A DNA stretch of 64,000 nucleotides. Source: Robiginitalea sp. (lineage in GTDB: Bacteria; Bacteroidota; Bacteroidia; Flavobacteriales; Flavobacteriaceae). This document shows, piece after piece, positions 44,378 to 54,418 of this stretch. The position numbers were made by a program, and so were the translations under genes. How positions within the stretch are numbered: position 1 is the stretch's first letter; every line of letters starts with the position of its first letter. The notes under the pieces are model-generated. The model was given only the letters and a program-made list of their open reading frames with translations, was not told where the DNA came from and did not search any database. The DNA lies in contig JAHEJJ010000007.1 of NCBI GenBank assembly GCA_024638915.1, positions 1-64,000 of the forward strand, in the 5' to 3' direction.

Positions 44378-46444
44378 TTAAATTAATCCGTTATATTTTC
44401 TAATGAACCACTCTGCGGAAAAAGCCAGAACAACTATCGCGAGCAGTATTTTAAAATCGATCAAAGATACGACATTTTGTTCGCTTTTTTGGGTTGGAAG
44501 GTAGTGTTCATTGTTGCTAAGATCCCGGATCAGATCAGCAACCTGATCAGGAAAAAAACTAAGTCCGCCTGAACGTCCTGCCAACCGATCTAATTTATTG
44601 AAATCGGCAGTGGTATATTGTTTTTCAACATCGAAATCGAGAATGGTAAACTGTCCGTTTCGACGAAGGCTGCTACCTTCTATCTCGAGAGTAAAAGCAA
44701 AGTTGCCGGCGGGTAAACCACCAAGATCTGCCTCGTAATAGTTCCCTTTGAGCAACAATGGAAACTCCCGCTCAGATTCATTATCAGTACCGGAAATACG
44801 CAGGCTTAGGCTGGCGTTTTTATCAAATTCGTAGGTGTCGTCAAAATAGGCGGCCCTGATCCTGGCCGAGCTGGCGTCGCGATAAATATTATCATATTCT
44901 ACGGTAAGGCGTTGACGAGTCTGATCTGTAGCCAGGAAGAATATGATCTTACCTAGAAATTCATCAAATCCTGTAAAACTACTTTCATTTCGATACCACT
45001 GCAGTCGCCATTTCCATAAGTCCTCAGCGAAGAGCACGGCTTCTCTTTCGGCCCTCTGACCCATCAGGCAGAGCAACGGATCACCGAGTGCCACCCCTTT
45101 GATACGTTGCTCCAGTAATACCTGGGCAGGAGACATGATCGAAAGGTCTCCCAATGTCGTTAGAAGTGGAGGAAAGTTTTCCACAGAGAAGTTAGAAATG
45201 TCATAGGCCGAGAAGCCTTCGTTCAGAATGGGGCTGACATATTCATCCTGATTGAAACTGTTCTTTTGAAAGCTGTTTTGAATTGTATTGAGGAAATTCC
45301 AATCGGTATCCGTTCCTGTGATAGTGAAAATGTTCAGACCGCGTTTTTTAGAGACTTCATAAACCTTTTCGAATGTTCGGCGGGGCTGATAGAGTATGAG
45401 TACGTCTGCACGATCGAGCAATGAATGATCGTCGATAGATGGTTTAAAAAAACGCACCGTCCTTTGATTATTGCTTTCTACAGATTTCTTCAGCATTCCC
45501 AGATCCGGATGATTCATATCGGAAACGATGAAGACCTCAGTCTTCTCATCGATGACCTCCACCGCGACATTTTTACTATTGTTACTTGTATTGTTTTCGT
45601 TCTGGAGCGTACCTAATTTTACTTCTATAAGTTTTACACCTACCGTTTCTGCCTGCAGAAGCACCTCCAGGCGTTGAGAATTATTTTGCCGATCGAACTG
45701 AAGATCTGCACGATAGTTCACCTGCCCATCCACAGATACGGACAACGGTACTCTGGTATCAGTAAAACCCTGATAATTTACGAGTATTTCCACTGGATAT
45801 CGATTGTTGAGAAAGGCATATTTATTGATGTTAATCTGCTCTATACGCACATCCTCATAGACGGTGGTATCGCCAATCACGACCGGGTAGATCCTTAAAT
45901 TTTCCTTCGGATTGAGAAATTCATAATCCGATCCTACCGTTTGATTGCCATCGGTAAGTAAGATCACAGCGGTCGCCTGATCGCGATAAGTCCTGCGAAT
46001 AGTGTTGAGAGCTGAATATATATCTGTTGTCCTCTTATCGAAGGCAAGGCTATCCATCTCGGCTACCTCCCTACCGAATTTTAAATGTTGTAAATCGAAA
46101 CGCTCTTCTATTTCGGGATGATCGGATATGCTTTTGATCACTTCGGTCAGTTCTTCTTTTTTACCGGAATCGGCTATGGAAGAGGAGTCATCGGCCAATA
46201 CGATGAGTTTGCTCTTTACCAGATAAAACTCATCTTTTATAAATTTGGGATTGATGAGCAGCAGTAGCAGACTCATGATCCCTGTAAAGCGGCAAAAAGC
46301 CAACAAAAGATACAGGCGCTTTGGGGACTTCCTCAATCCCGGGTATTGAAAAATAACCCATGCCAGCGAAATGGCAGCAGCGGCTATGATCAGCAAAAGG
46401 GTTTGTATTTGCATAATGATATCAGTCCTCCCGGATTGCATCAT
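44378..46444 (-). CDS. Large VWA-type membrane protein of flavobacteria
   Basis: 688 aa (or from an ATG at 46414, 678 aa). Two N-terminal helices and one near the C-terminus (about 664-680) enclose a long periplasmic-type region. It carries a VWA-like start, LIVLADDSSSIADSGKKEEL (MIDAS-type DxSxS), and AVILLTDGNQTVGSDYEF. Related proteins in the phylum are annotated only as VWA or unknown. It ends 14 bp before the prohibitin-like gene, so the two may cooperate. Confidence 0.65.
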   Translation of the reverse strand: MMQSGRTDIIMQIQTLLLIIAAAAISLAWVIFQYPGLRKSPKRLYLLLAFCRFTGIMSLLLLLINPKFIKDEFYLVKSKLIVLADDSSSIADSGKKEELTEVIKSISDHPEIEERFDLQHLKFGREVAEMDSLAFDKRTTDIYSALNTIRRTYRDQATAVILLTDGNQTVGSDYEFLNPKENLRIYPVVIGDTTVYEDVRIEQININKYAFLNNRYPVEILVNYQGFTDTRVPLSVSVDGQVNYRADLQFDRQNNSQRLEVLLQAETVGVKLIEVKLGTLQNENNTSNNSKNVAVEVIDEKTEVFIVSDMNHPDLGMLKKSVESNNQRTVRFFKPSIDDHSLLDRADVLILYQPRRTFEKVYEVSKKRGLNIFTITGTDTDWNFLNTIQNSFQKNSFNQDEYVSPILNEGFSAYDISNFSVENFPPLLTTLGDLSIMSPAQVLLEQRIKGVALGDPLLCLMGQRAEREAVLFAEDLWKWRLQWYRNESSFTGFDEFLGKIIFFLATDQTRQRLTVEYDNIYRDASSARIRAAYFDDTYEFDKNASLSLRISGTDNESEREFPLLLKGNYYEADLGGLPAGNFAFTLEIEGSSLRRNGQFTILDFDVEKQYTTADFNKLDRLAGRSGGLSFFPDQVADLIRDLSNNEHYLPTQKSEQNVVSLIDFKILLAIVVLAFSAEWFIRKYNGLI

Positions 46445-46506
46445 AGTGCCGGAAGAATGGTAAATGTATTACACCATGGTCGTTTGAAAAAGTAAAGGTT
46501 TGGATA

Positions 46507-47253
46507 CTATGTTAACATCCCGCCATCAACATTTATAACCTGGCCGGTGATATATCCTGATAGGTCTGATGCTAAAAACAAACATGCATTAGCAATATCT
46601 TCAGGCGTGCCGCCCCTTTTCAGCGGTATGGCATCGCGCCAGCTCTGGACGGTTTTCTCATCGAGTTTCTCTGTCATTTCGGTTTCTATGAAACCGGGGG
46701 CAATGGCATTGCAACGAATATTTCTGGAACCTAATTCCAGGGCTACAGATTTGGTAAATCCAATCATTCCAGCCTTAGAAGCAGCATAATTGGTTTGTCC
46801 GGCATTTCCTTTAACCCCAACCACACTGCTCATATTAATAATAGAGCCTTTACGCTGTTTAAGCATCGTCCGCTGAACCGCCTTAGTCATATTGAAAACC
46901 GATTTCAAATTAACTTCTATAACGGTATCGAAATCCTCTTCCGACATTCGCATCAACAAATTATCTTTGGTAATACCTGCGTTATTGATCAAGACATCGA
47001 TTCCGCCAAAGTCCTCAAGTATGGCCGATACAAGGCTTTCGGCCTCTGTAAAACTCGCAGCGTTGCTTTTATAGGCCCGGGCCTTGACTCCACTCTTAGT
47101 CAGTTCATTCTCTAATTCGATGGCCGGTCCTTCGCTGGAACTATATGTAAAAGCCACATTAGCGCCATGCTCAGCAAAAACCTCGGCAATTCCCTTTCCA
47201 ATGCCACGACTGGCACCGGTAATGATCACATTTTTTCCTTCGAGTATTTTCAT
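46507..47253 (-). CDS. fabG: 3-oxoacyl-ACP reductase
   Basis: 248 aa short-chain dehydrogenase. GASRGIGKGIAEVF is the NADPH-binding motif, NNAGITKDNLLMRM is the FabG fingerprint, and the catalytic Ser-Tyr-Lys is in NMSSVVGVKGNAGQTNYAASKAG, with the C-terminal GQVINVDGGMLT. It reduces 3-oxoacyl-ACP in fatty acid elongation. Upstream is sucD, 97 bp away on the same strand. Confidence 0.95.
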   Translation of the reverse strand: MKILEGKNVIITGASRGIGKGIAEVFAEHGANVAFTYSSSEGPAIELENELTKSGVKARAYKSNAASFTEAESLVSAILEDFGGIDVLINNAGITKDNLLMRMSEEDFDTVIEVNLKSVFNMTKAVQRTMLKQRKGSIINMSSVVGVKGNAGQTNYAASKAGMIGFTKSVALELGSRNIRCNAIAPGFIETEMTEKLDEKTVQSWRDAIPLKRGGTPEDIANACLFLASDLSGYITGQVINVDGGMLT

Positions 47254-47350
47254 GCCTGATAATTAGTTACTTAAATCAAGATAAGCTTTTCATACTTCAA
47301 AATGGAATACCTGGTAAGGCAGATCGGATATGGTCTGTTCAAAATGGTAT

Positions 47351-48223
47351 TTAACCCATAACTTCCCTAACCTTTTTTCCAATCTCGGCCGGAGAATCGA
47401 CCACGTGAATCCCGCATTCCTTCATTATGCTTTTCTTCGCCTGTGCCGTATCGTCCGTACCGCCAACTATAGCGCCCGCATGGCCCATAGTCCGTCCGGC
47501 AGGAGCTGTTTCTCCTGCAATAAAGCCAACAATGGGTTTTTTGCTGCCACTCTGTTTATACCAACGTGCAGCTTCTGCTTCGAGCTGGCCTCCGATCTCA
47601 CCAATCATGACGATGCATTCGGTTTCAGGATCATTGATAAACATTTCAACGGCTTCCCTTGTAGTGGTCCCGATAATAGGGTCCCCTCCTATTCCTATGG
47701 CCGTAGTGATCCCCATGCCCTGGCGTACCACCTGATCAGCAGCTTCATAGGTGAGCGTACCAGATTTAGAAACGAGACCGACTTTACCTTTTTTGAAAAC
47801 AAAACCCGGCATGATACCAACTTTGGCTTCTCCAGGTGTAATCACACCCGGGCAATTCGGTCCGATGAGGACGCAATCCCGATTTTTAATATACTGATAG
47901 GTTTTGACCATATCGGCAACAGGAATACCTTCGGTTATGGTAATAATGACTTTTATACCTGCAGTAGCGGCTTCCATGATAGCATCGGCAGCAAACGCAG
48001 GCGGCACAAAAATTATGGTAGTATCGGCCCCTGCTTTTTCTACCGCTTCTTCAACGGTATTAAATACAGGTTTACCCAGATGTTCCTGACCACCTTTGCC
48101 TGGGGTGACCCCACCTACCACATTGGTGCCATACTCAATCATTTGTCCGGCATGGAAAGTACCTTCACTTCCCGTGAAGCCCTGAACTATAATTTTGGAG
48201 TTTTTGTCGACTAATACACTCAT
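47351..48223 (-). CDS. sucD: Succinyl-CoA ligase, alpha subunit
   Basis: 290 aa. CoA-binding [25 protein letters not shown], the phosphohistidine motif region with [19 protein letters not shown] (His about 246), and GPNCPGVI are all intact. It forms succinate and a nucleoside triphosphate in the TCA cycle with SucC, which is not in the window. Confidence 0.97.
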   Translation of the reverse strand: MSVLVDKNSKIIVQGFTGSEGTFHAGQMIEYGTNVVGGVTPGKGGQEHLGKPVFNTVEEAVEKAGADTTIIFVPPAFAADAIMEAATAGIKVIITITEGIPVADMVKTYQYIKNRDCVLIGPNCPGVITPGEAKVGIMPGFVFKKGKVGLVSKSGTLTYEAADQVVRQGMGITTAIGIGGDPIIGTTTREAVEMFINDPETECIVMIGEIGGQLEAEAARWYKQSGSKKPIVGFIAGETAPAGRTMGHAGAIVGGTDDTAQAKKSIMKECGIHVVDSPAEIGKKVREVMG

Positions 48224-48290
48224 TCAATTCGGTTTAATTCTGTATGCACAAAAGTATGCTATTACAGCCTATTTGTAAAAGATTCTTAAG

Positions 48291-49223
48291 CTATTCCTTT
48301 ATTTGATCCAGTATTGCAGGGATCTTCTTTATATTGTTCAATTCCCTCATTTTTTCACGGGCATCTTCTGCCGGGCTACCGAAGTAGGCTTTACCCCCTT
48401 CCAATGATTTAGCCACGCCAGATTGAGCATAGATAACCGATTTTTTACCAATGGTGGCACCGCTTACCACTCCTACCTGGCCCCAAAGGGTCACTTCATC
48501 TTCTACCACAACACAGCCCGCAATCCCTACCTGCGATGCAATAAGACATTTTTCACCAATAATGGTATCGTGCCCTATTTGTATCTGGTTGTCGAGTTTA
48601 GAGCCTTTTTTAATCGTCGTATCCCCTGTTACACCCCTGTCTATGGTACAAAGCGCCCCTATGTCTACCCGATCTTCAATAACCACTCGACCGCCGGAAA
48701 GCAGTTTATCAAATCCCTCGGGCCTGTTTTTGTAATAAAAAGCATCGGCTCCTATAATCGTTCCGGCATGTATGGTAACATGATCTCCGATAACACAATG
48801 ATCATAAATAACCACATTGGGGTGAATCGTACAATGATCACCAATGGTGACGTGATTTCCAATAAAAACACTCGGTTGTATTAAGGTATTTTCGCCAATT
48901 CTGGCTGATGGTGCAATCAGGGCACTGGCCTGTTCAAAGGGTTTAAAGTGATTGGTAAGCTTGTTGAAATCACGAAATGGATCATCAGAGATCAGCAATG
49001 CCTTACCTACCGGACAATCAACCTCTTTATTGATAAGCACTATGGTCGCTTTACTTTTTAGGGCCTTATCATAGTATTTGGGATGATCTACAAATACAAT
49101 ATCTCCAGGCTCAACCACGTGAATCTCATTCATTCCCAGCACGGGAAAATCATCGGCACCAACAAAGGGCACATCTAGGAGACCAGCGATATCTTTTAGC
49201 GAATAAGTTTTTGGAAATTTCAT
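48291..49223 (-). CDS. LpxD-like UDP-3-O-acylglucosamine N-acyltransferase (second copy)
   Basis: 310 aa left-handed beta helix with hexapeptide repeats (IGENTLIQPSVFIGNHVTIGDHC) and the N-terminal LpxD_UDP-binding domain (EIHVVEPGDIVFVDHPKYYDKAL). The block GADAFYYKNRPEGFDKL and the catalytic-type His in QIGHDTIIGEKC match LpxD, yet a second lpxD is 3 kb upstream. It may use a different chain or sugar. Last gene of the lipid A block, 11 bp after efp. Confidence 0.8.
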   Translation of the reverse strand: MKFPKTYSLKDIAGLLDVPFVGADDFPVLGMNEIHVVEPGDIVFVDHPKYYDKALKSKATIVLINKEVDCPVGKALLISDDPFRDFNKLTNHFKPFEQASALIAPSARIGENTLIQPSVFIGNHVTIGDHCTIHPNVVIYDHCVIGDHVTIHAGTIIGADAFYYKNRPEGFDKLLSGGRVVIEDRVDIGALCTIDRGVTGDTTIKKGSKLDNQIQIGHDTIIGEKCLIASQVGIAGCVVVEDEVTLWGQVGVVSGATIGKKSVIYAQSGVAKSLEGGKAYFGSPAEDAREKMRELNNIKKIPAILDQIKE

Positions 49224-49234
49224 CAGCGCCCGGA

Positions 49235-49801
49235 CTAATCTTTTGCGCGCTCCATATAGGCGCCTTTTTCAGTATCTATTTTAATCCGGTCCCCTTCATT
49301 TATAAAAAGCGGGACGTTAACGCGAGCACCGGTTTCCAGCGTAGCTGGTTTGGTGGCATTAGTAGCGGTATTTCCTTTCACACCAGGCTCCGTATGCGTA
49401 ACTTCGAGAATGACACTAGCTGGCATATCCACGGACAACGGCATGCTGTCCTCAGTATTGAACATAATGGTTACAAGCACGCCTTCTTTTAATAAATCCG
49501 GCGCATCGAGTCCACTCTCCTGCAGGGCGATCTGGTTGTAGTCGTCCGTATTCATAAAATGGTAAGTACTACCGTCTGAATAAAGATACTGATAGGTTCG
49601 GGTCTCTACCCTTACGTCCTCTATTTTGTGACCGGCACTAAAGGTGTTATCCAGGACTTTGCCGGTGGTAACACTTTTTAATTTAGTCCGGACAAAAGCA
49701 GGTCCCTTACCAGGTTTGACATGAAGAAATTCAACAATCTTGTATATATCATTGTTATATCTGATACATAAACCCTTGCGTATGTCCGATGTTGTCGCCA
49801 T
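49235..49801 (-). CDS. efp: Translation elongation factor P
   Basis: 188 aa, standard. Three OB-like domains; KPGKGPAFVRTK is the modification loop, the position usually post-translationally modified (Lys about 32), and the C-terminal GARVNVPLFINEGDRIKIDTEKGAYMERA is the EF-P end. It relieves stalling at proline runs. Located within the lipid A genes, as in other flavobacteria. Confidence 0.97.
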   Translation of the reverse strand: MATTSDIRKGLCIRYNNDIYKIVEFLHVKPGKGPAFVRTKLKSVTTGKVLDNTFSAGHKIEDVRVETRTYQYLYSDGSTYHFMNTDDYNQIALQESGLDAPDLLKEGVLVTIMFNTEDSMPLSVDMPASVILEVTHTEPGVKGNTATNATKPATLETGARVNVPLFINEGDRIKIDTEKGAYMERAKD

Positions 49802-49807
49802 AAATGA

Positions 49808-50596
49808 TTAATTAGTTGTGCTAAAATATCCTTTCATTATCCCCCGTTGAGAATTACGGATGAATTGTAAGATTTCATCCCGCTCCGGTGTGGCTTCCAT
49901 TTCGGCCTCGATGATGCGAACGGCTTGGGTGTTATTGTAGTTTCCTTGATAGAGAATACGATAAATATTCTGTATCTCTCGGATCTTATCAGAAGTAAAT
50001 CCCCTTCTTCGGAGACCGATCGAATTTATCCCGACGTATGAAAGCGGCTCGCGAGCGCCTTTTACAAATGGCGGGACATCTTTTCGAACCAGGGATCCGC
50101 CGGTCACAAAGGCGTGATTTCCGATAGAGACAAATTGATGTACCGCCACAAGACCCGCCAGTACAACATTATCACCAATGGTAACGTGACCGGCCAGGGT
50201 TGAATTATTTGAAAAAATGCAGTTATTACCGATAAAACAATCATGCGCGATATGACAATATGCCATAATCAAGCAATTCTTACCGATAACCGTCTTCATA
50301 CGGTCTGAAGTACCTTTATTAATAGTCGCGCATTCGCGGATAGTGGTGTTATTTCCAATCTGAACAATGGTGTCTTCCCCATCATATTTGAGATCCTGGG
50401 GTGTCGCTGAGATGACTGCACCAGGGAAAATATTGCAATTTTTACCGATTCGGGCTCCTTCCATTATGGTCACGTTGGAGCCGATCCAGGTACCTTCCCC
50501 AATCTCCACATTATTGTGAATAGTGGTAAAGGGTTCAACCACGACGTTTTTAGCTATTTTTGCGCCGGGGTGGATATAGGCAAGCGGTTGATTCAT
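49808..50596 (-). CDS. lpxA: UDP-N-acetylglucosamine acyltransferase
   Basis: 262 aa from the ATG at 50596; the TTG 18 bases upstream would overlap the previous gene. Left-handed beta helix: IHPGAKIAKNV, GAVISATPQDLKYDGEDT and the catalytic His in MAYCHIAHDCFIGNN (about 120). The C-terminal helices contain FTSDKIREIQNIYRILY. It carries out the first step of lipid A synthesis. Confidence 0.97.
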   Translation of the reverse strand: MNQPLAYIHPGAKIAKNVVVEPFTTIHNNVEIGEGTWIGSNVTIMEGARIGKNCNIFPGAVISATPQDLKYDGEDTIVQIGNNTTIRECATINKGTSDRMKTVIGKNCLIMAYCHIAHDCFIGNNCIFSNNSTLAGHVTIGDNVVLAGLVAVHQFVSIGNHAFVTGGSLVRKDVPPFVKGAREPLSYVGINSIGLRRRGFTSDKIREIQNIYRILYQGNYNNTQAVRIIEAEMEATPERDEILQFIRNSQRGIMKGYFSTTN

Positions 50597-50597
50597 T

Positions 50598-51986
50598 CTA
50601 ACTCTTTTTAGCAATTTGGGCCATCATCTCGGCCTCGCATACCAATTTGTTATTGGAGTAGGCGTAAGCCTGCATATGACAGATGCCTCTGCGGATGGGC
50701 GACATAAGGCTGCAGTGGAAGATCAGTGTATCTCCGGGCAAGACCTTCTGTTTAAATTTTACATTATCGACCTTCATAAAGAAGGTGAGGTAGTTCTCAG
50801 GATCGGGTACTGTGCTGAGCACAAGAATTCCTCCGGTCTGGGCCATCGCTTCGATCTGCAATACACCAGGCATGACGGGGGCTCCGGGGAAATGACCAAC
50901 AAAAAATGGCTCGTTCATCGATACATTCTTCATGCCCACAACATATTGATCGGTTAGCTCAAGGATTCTGTCTATCAATAGAAATGGTGGACGGTGCGGT
51001 AACATCGCCATGATCTGGTTGATATCCATCAAGGGCGGAATACTTAAATCGTACTTAGGGATCTTGTTCCGCTTTTCGAGTTTGATGATTTTTGCCAGTT
51101 TTTTGGCAAACTGCGTATTTACATAATGCCCGGGTTTATTAGCAATGATCTTTCCTTTGAGTCGGGTACCCGTTAAAGCAAGGTCTCCCACCACATCGAG
51201 GAGCTTATGACGAGCAGCTTCATTGGGTTGATGCAGTGTGAGGTTATCCAGAATACCATTTGGTTTTACCGAAAGCTTCTTTTTGTTAAAAGCCTTTTCC
51301 AATCTCTTCATCGTGGATTCGGAGATCTCTTTATCTACATAAACAATGGCATTGTTCAGGTCTCCTCCTTTTATCAGGCCATTTTCCAGTAGCATTTCCA
51401 ATTCATGAAGAAAGCTAAAAGTTCTGGCATCAGCTATTTCAGACTTAAAATCTGATATATGTTCTAGTGTCGCATTTTGGGTTCCCAGGACTTTAGTGCC
51501 AAAATCGACCATGGTGGTTATCTGGTATTCGTCCGCAGGGATTACGGTGATCTCACTTCCTGTAGCCTCATCCTTGTAACTTATAACATCTCTCACCTCA
51601 TACTCATCCCTATCAGCTTCCTGTGTTACAATTCCTGCCTTTTCCAAAGCTTCGACAAAAAATTTAGCCGAGCCATCCATTATAGGTGGTTCGGGAGAAT
51701 CTAACTCGATAAGCACATTATCGATTTCCAATCCCACCAGCGCTGCCAGAACGTGTTCGGATGTCTGGATCTTAACCCCTCTTTTTTCGAGGTTGGTTCC
51801 GCGCTGTGTGTTAACAACATAGTTGGCATCTGCTTCGATAATGGGCTCTCCTTCGAGATCTACGCGCTTGAAGGCATAACCATGGTTTATTGGAGCCGGA
51901 ACGAATTTCATCGTCACATTGGCCCCGGTATGAAGACCGACACCTTTTAAAGTAACTTCGTTTGCTATCGTCTGCTGTTTCGTCAT
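50598..51986 (-). CDS. lpxC: Fused LpxC deacetylase / FabZ dehydratase
   Basis: 462 aa fusion. LpxC part: SEHVLAALVGLEIDNVLIELDSPEPP (zinc His in EHVL), ISESTMKR and LDVVGDLALTG (His-Lys-Asp zinc/catalytic triad near HKLLDVVGDL, about 250). FabZ part from about 315: MLPHRPPFLLIDRI, catalytic His/Glu in GHFPGAPVMPGVLQIEAMAQ. The fusion is the usual Bacteroidetes form and couples lipid A and fatty acid supply. Confidence 0.97.
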   Translation of the reverse strand: MTKQQTIANEVTLKGVGLHTGANVTMKFVPAPINHGYAFKRVDLEGEPIIEADANYVVNTQRGTNLEKRGVKIQTSEHVLAALVGLEIDNVLIELDSPEPPIMDGSAKFFVEALEKAGIVTQEADRDEYEVRDVISYKDEATGSEITVIPADEYQITTMVDFGTKVLGTQNATLEHISDFKSEIADARTFSFLHELEMLLENGLIKGGDLNNAIVYVDKEISESTMKRLEKAFNKKKLSVKPNGILDNLTLHQPNEAARHKLLDVVGDLALTGTRLKGKIIANKPGHYVNTQFAKKLAKIIKLEKRNKIPKYDLSIPPLMDINQIMAMLPHRPPFLLIDRILELTDQYVVGMKNVSMNEPFFVGHFPGAPVMPGVLQIEAMAQTGGILVLSTVPDPENYLTFFMKVDNVKFKQKVLPGDTLIFHCSLMSPIRRGICHMQAYAYSNNKLVCEAEMMAQIAKKS

Positions 51987-51989
51987 TTC

Positions 51990-53015
51990 CTACTTTCCGT
52001 TCTTACCCTTATCTATTTCATTAATCTTATTCACAATCTTGGGCAGGTTTTTAAAGTGTACGTAAGACTTATTGTAATCGCCATAGTTCAGAGCAGGTGA
52101 TCCTTGCAAGACTTGGTCGTCCTTTACATTTCTCCCTATACCTGACTGAGCCTGTATCTTTACCCTGTCCCCGATGGTTATATGACCTACAATACCCACC
52201 TGGCCACCGATAAGGCAATTCCTGCCGATTTTTGTTGAGCCCGCAACACCTGTCTGGGCAGCGATAGCGGTATTTTCTCCGATCTCAACATTATGTGCTA
52301 TTTGAATCTGATTATCCAGTTTAACACCACGTCTCAATATGGTTGAACCTAAAGTGGCCCTGTCTATGGTGGTGCCTGCACCTACATCCACATTATCTTC
52401 CAAAACCACATTGCCGGTCTGCGGAACCTTGGAGTATTCCCCATTGTCATTTGGGGTAAATCCGAAACCGTCGGCACCGATGATCGCTCCGCTGTGAATT
52501 ACACAATTATTTCCAATTATCGATTCAGAATAGATTTTTGCTCCTGCAAATACCACCACATCGTTCCCGATCTTTACATTATCTCCAATGTATACATTCG
52601 GATAAATTTTAACGTTATCCCCGATATTTACATGGTTCCCGAGATATGAAAACGCTCCTAAATAAAAGTTTTCTCCATAAGTAGCCGTTTTGGAGATGAA
52701 AACAGGTTTTTCAAGACCCGTTTTATTGAGTTTTACCTTGTTGTAGTATTCGAGGAGCTTTGAAAAAGACTTATAAGCATCTTCGACCTTTATCAATGTG
52801 GTGCTCAGTTTCTGCTCGGGAATAAAATCCTTATTGACAATAGTTACAGATGCCTCTGTGCTATAGATGAATGGAGTATATTTCGGATTAGCTAAAAAAG
52901 TTAAAGACCCTTTTTCCCCTTCCTCAATTTTTGACAGTTTATAAACAGCGATTTCTGGGTTGCCTTCAACCTCGCCCTCCAGTAAATTTGCAATCTGACT
53001 TGCAGTAAATTCCAA
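51990..53015 (-). CDS. lpxD: UDP-3-O-(3-hydroxyacyl)glucosamine N-acyltransferase
   Basis: 341 aa from a TTG start (MEFTASQIANLLEG). The N-terminal uridine-binding domain precedes hexapeptide repeats; GADGFGFTPNDNGEYSKVPQTG and the catalytic His in QIAHNVEIGENTAIAAQTG (about 240) are the LpxD signatures. It adds the third acyl chain-bearing step after LpxC. It lies 3 bp upstream of the lpxC-fabZ gene, the regular lpxD/lpxC/lpxA order. Confidence 0.95.
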   Translation of the reverse strand: MEFTASQIANLLEGEVEGNPEIAVYKLSKIEEGEKGSLTFLANPKYTPFIYSTEASVTIVNKDFIPEQKLSTTLIKVEDAYKSFSKLLEYYNKVKLNKTGLEKPVFISKTATYGENFYLGAFSYLGNHVNIGDNVKIYPNVYIGDNVKIGNDVVVFAGAKIYSESIIGNNCVIHSGAIIGADGFGFTPNDNGEYSKVPQTGNVVLEDNVDVGAGTTIDRATLGSTILRRGVKLDNQIQIAHNVEIGENTAIAAQTGVAGSTKIGRNCLIGGQVGIVGHITIGDRVKIQAQSGIGRNVKDDQVLQGSPALNYGDYNKSYVHFKNLPKIVNKINEIDKGKNGK

Positions 53016-53156
53016 TTCCTATCGTTTTAACCCCTTGCTTAGGTGCACACAAAAGTAAGAAAAATTGGTTAGTCCCCTAATTTATCCACTTCCCTTTAAA
53101 CTAAGGTCTCCATTGCCTGTCCCTAGAACTATCATGGGTATTTGGTGACATAGAGA

Positions 53157-54383
53157 TTAATCCAACTCTTTTGGATAACAACTATAATATTTGACGACGC
53201 TCTTCGATAACATCTTTAGGTTCAGATGATCCGATGCCGAGGCCACATCGGTGAGTTTTGCGTCACCGCGAAGAATAATTATGGCCTCATTATCCTCGTC
53301 ATAGGCCATATTCTCGATCTGCCCTTTAAAAACAAAATAGGAGGTTTCTTCATCAGTGAGTCCATACCGGTTTTTAAAAATCTTGAATCGTTCTTGAAAA
53401 TCGGTCTCTATAACGGCCGAGTTTTTAAGTCGAATCTTAAAAAATTTCCTATGGAGTATCATCTTGCAAAGCTCCGAGAGCACAAAATCACTATGGTGTT
53501 GCCAGGTCTTAATGGCTGAAAGTATATCGATATCGTCGAGTTGTGCGAATTGTGCCAGTCCTGTTTCATCGAAGGAAGCAGAATCGATTTTACGATCCAT
53601 AAAGTAGGATAACGGACCGCTTGCAGGTAATTTTATTTTCGGGTATATCTCCTTGGCGCGTTTTAATATTTTAATCAGCAGTTGCTCGGCTACAATACCT
53701 GTTTTATGAAGATAGACCTGCCAGTACATGAACCTCCTGGCCATCAAGAACTTTTCTACCGAATAGATGCCCTTTTCTTCTACCACCAATGAATTCTCTG
53801 ATACGTTCAACATAGTGATCAGACGTTCTGCATTAATGTTGCCTTCTGCTACTCCGGTATAGAAACTATCACGTTTTAAATAATCAAGTCGATCCATATC
53901 TAACTGACTTGATATTAATTGATTGAGATATTTTTTCTTATGCGTTCCTTTAAATATATCGATGGCTAGATCTAGTTGGCCATTAAATTCTTTGTTCAGC
54001 GCATTCATGAAATGTAATGAGATTTCTTCATGAGTAATGCCATGCACTATGCTGTTTTCCATGGCATGAGAAAAAGGTCCATGACCGATATCATGCATCA
54101 GAATGGCCAGTAACAATGCATCTGATTCAGCATCGGAAATGGGCACTTTTTTAAACCTTAAGACCTGGATGGCCTGGCCCATAAGATGCATACTACCCAG
54201 GGCATGATGAAAGCGGGTATGATGGGCGCCGGGGTAAACAAGATAAGACAGACCCATCTGCGAGATTCGGCGTAGTCTTTGAAAGAAAGGATGACCTATA
54301 AGATCAAAAATAAGTGCATTGGGTATTCTAATAAATCCGTAAATTGGATCATTAAATATTTTGAGTTTATTGGTCTCGGGCAA
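53157..54383 (-). CDS. HD-domain phosphohydrolase
   Basis: 408 aa from a TTG (the frame has no earlier ATG). The HD metal site is complete: RFHHALGSMHLM (His), LMHDIGHGPFSHAMEN (HD) and the Asp in ISSQLDMDRLDYLKRDSF. This is the dGTPase/SAMHD1-like branch found next to lpxD in flavobacteria. Likely a nucleotide triphosphohydrolase. Divergent from porX at 54419. Confidence 0.88.
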   Translation of the reverse strand: MPETNKLKIFNDPIYGFIRIPNALIFDLIGHPFFQRLRRISQMGLSYLVYPGAHHTRFHHALGSMHLMGQAIQVLRFKKVPISDAESDALLLAILMHDIGHGPFSHAMENSIVHGITHEEISLHFMNALNKEFNGQLDLAIDIFKGTHKKKYLNQLISSQLDMDRLDYLKRDSFYTGVAEGNINAERLITMLNVSENSLVVEEKGIYSVEKFLMARRFMYWQVYLHKTGIVAEQLLIKILKRAKEIYPKIKLPASGPLSYFMDRKIDSASFDETGLAQFAQLDDIDILSAIKTWQHHSDFVLSELCKMILHRKFFKIRLKNSAVIETDFQERFKIFKNRYGLTDEETSYFVFKGQIENMAYDEDNEAIIILRGDAKLTDVASASDHLNLKMLSKSVVKYYSCYPKELD

Positions 54384-54418
54384 AATAGAATTCTTAGCTC
54401 GGTAAATATAAGGAGTTA

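Noticed and set aside
47330-48214. A 294-codon open frame on the plus strand
   Set aside because: It lies entirely opposite sucD, which is complete and strongly recognisable; the antisense frame is Phe/His/Arg-rich with no recognised motif and is a by-product of codon use in sucD.
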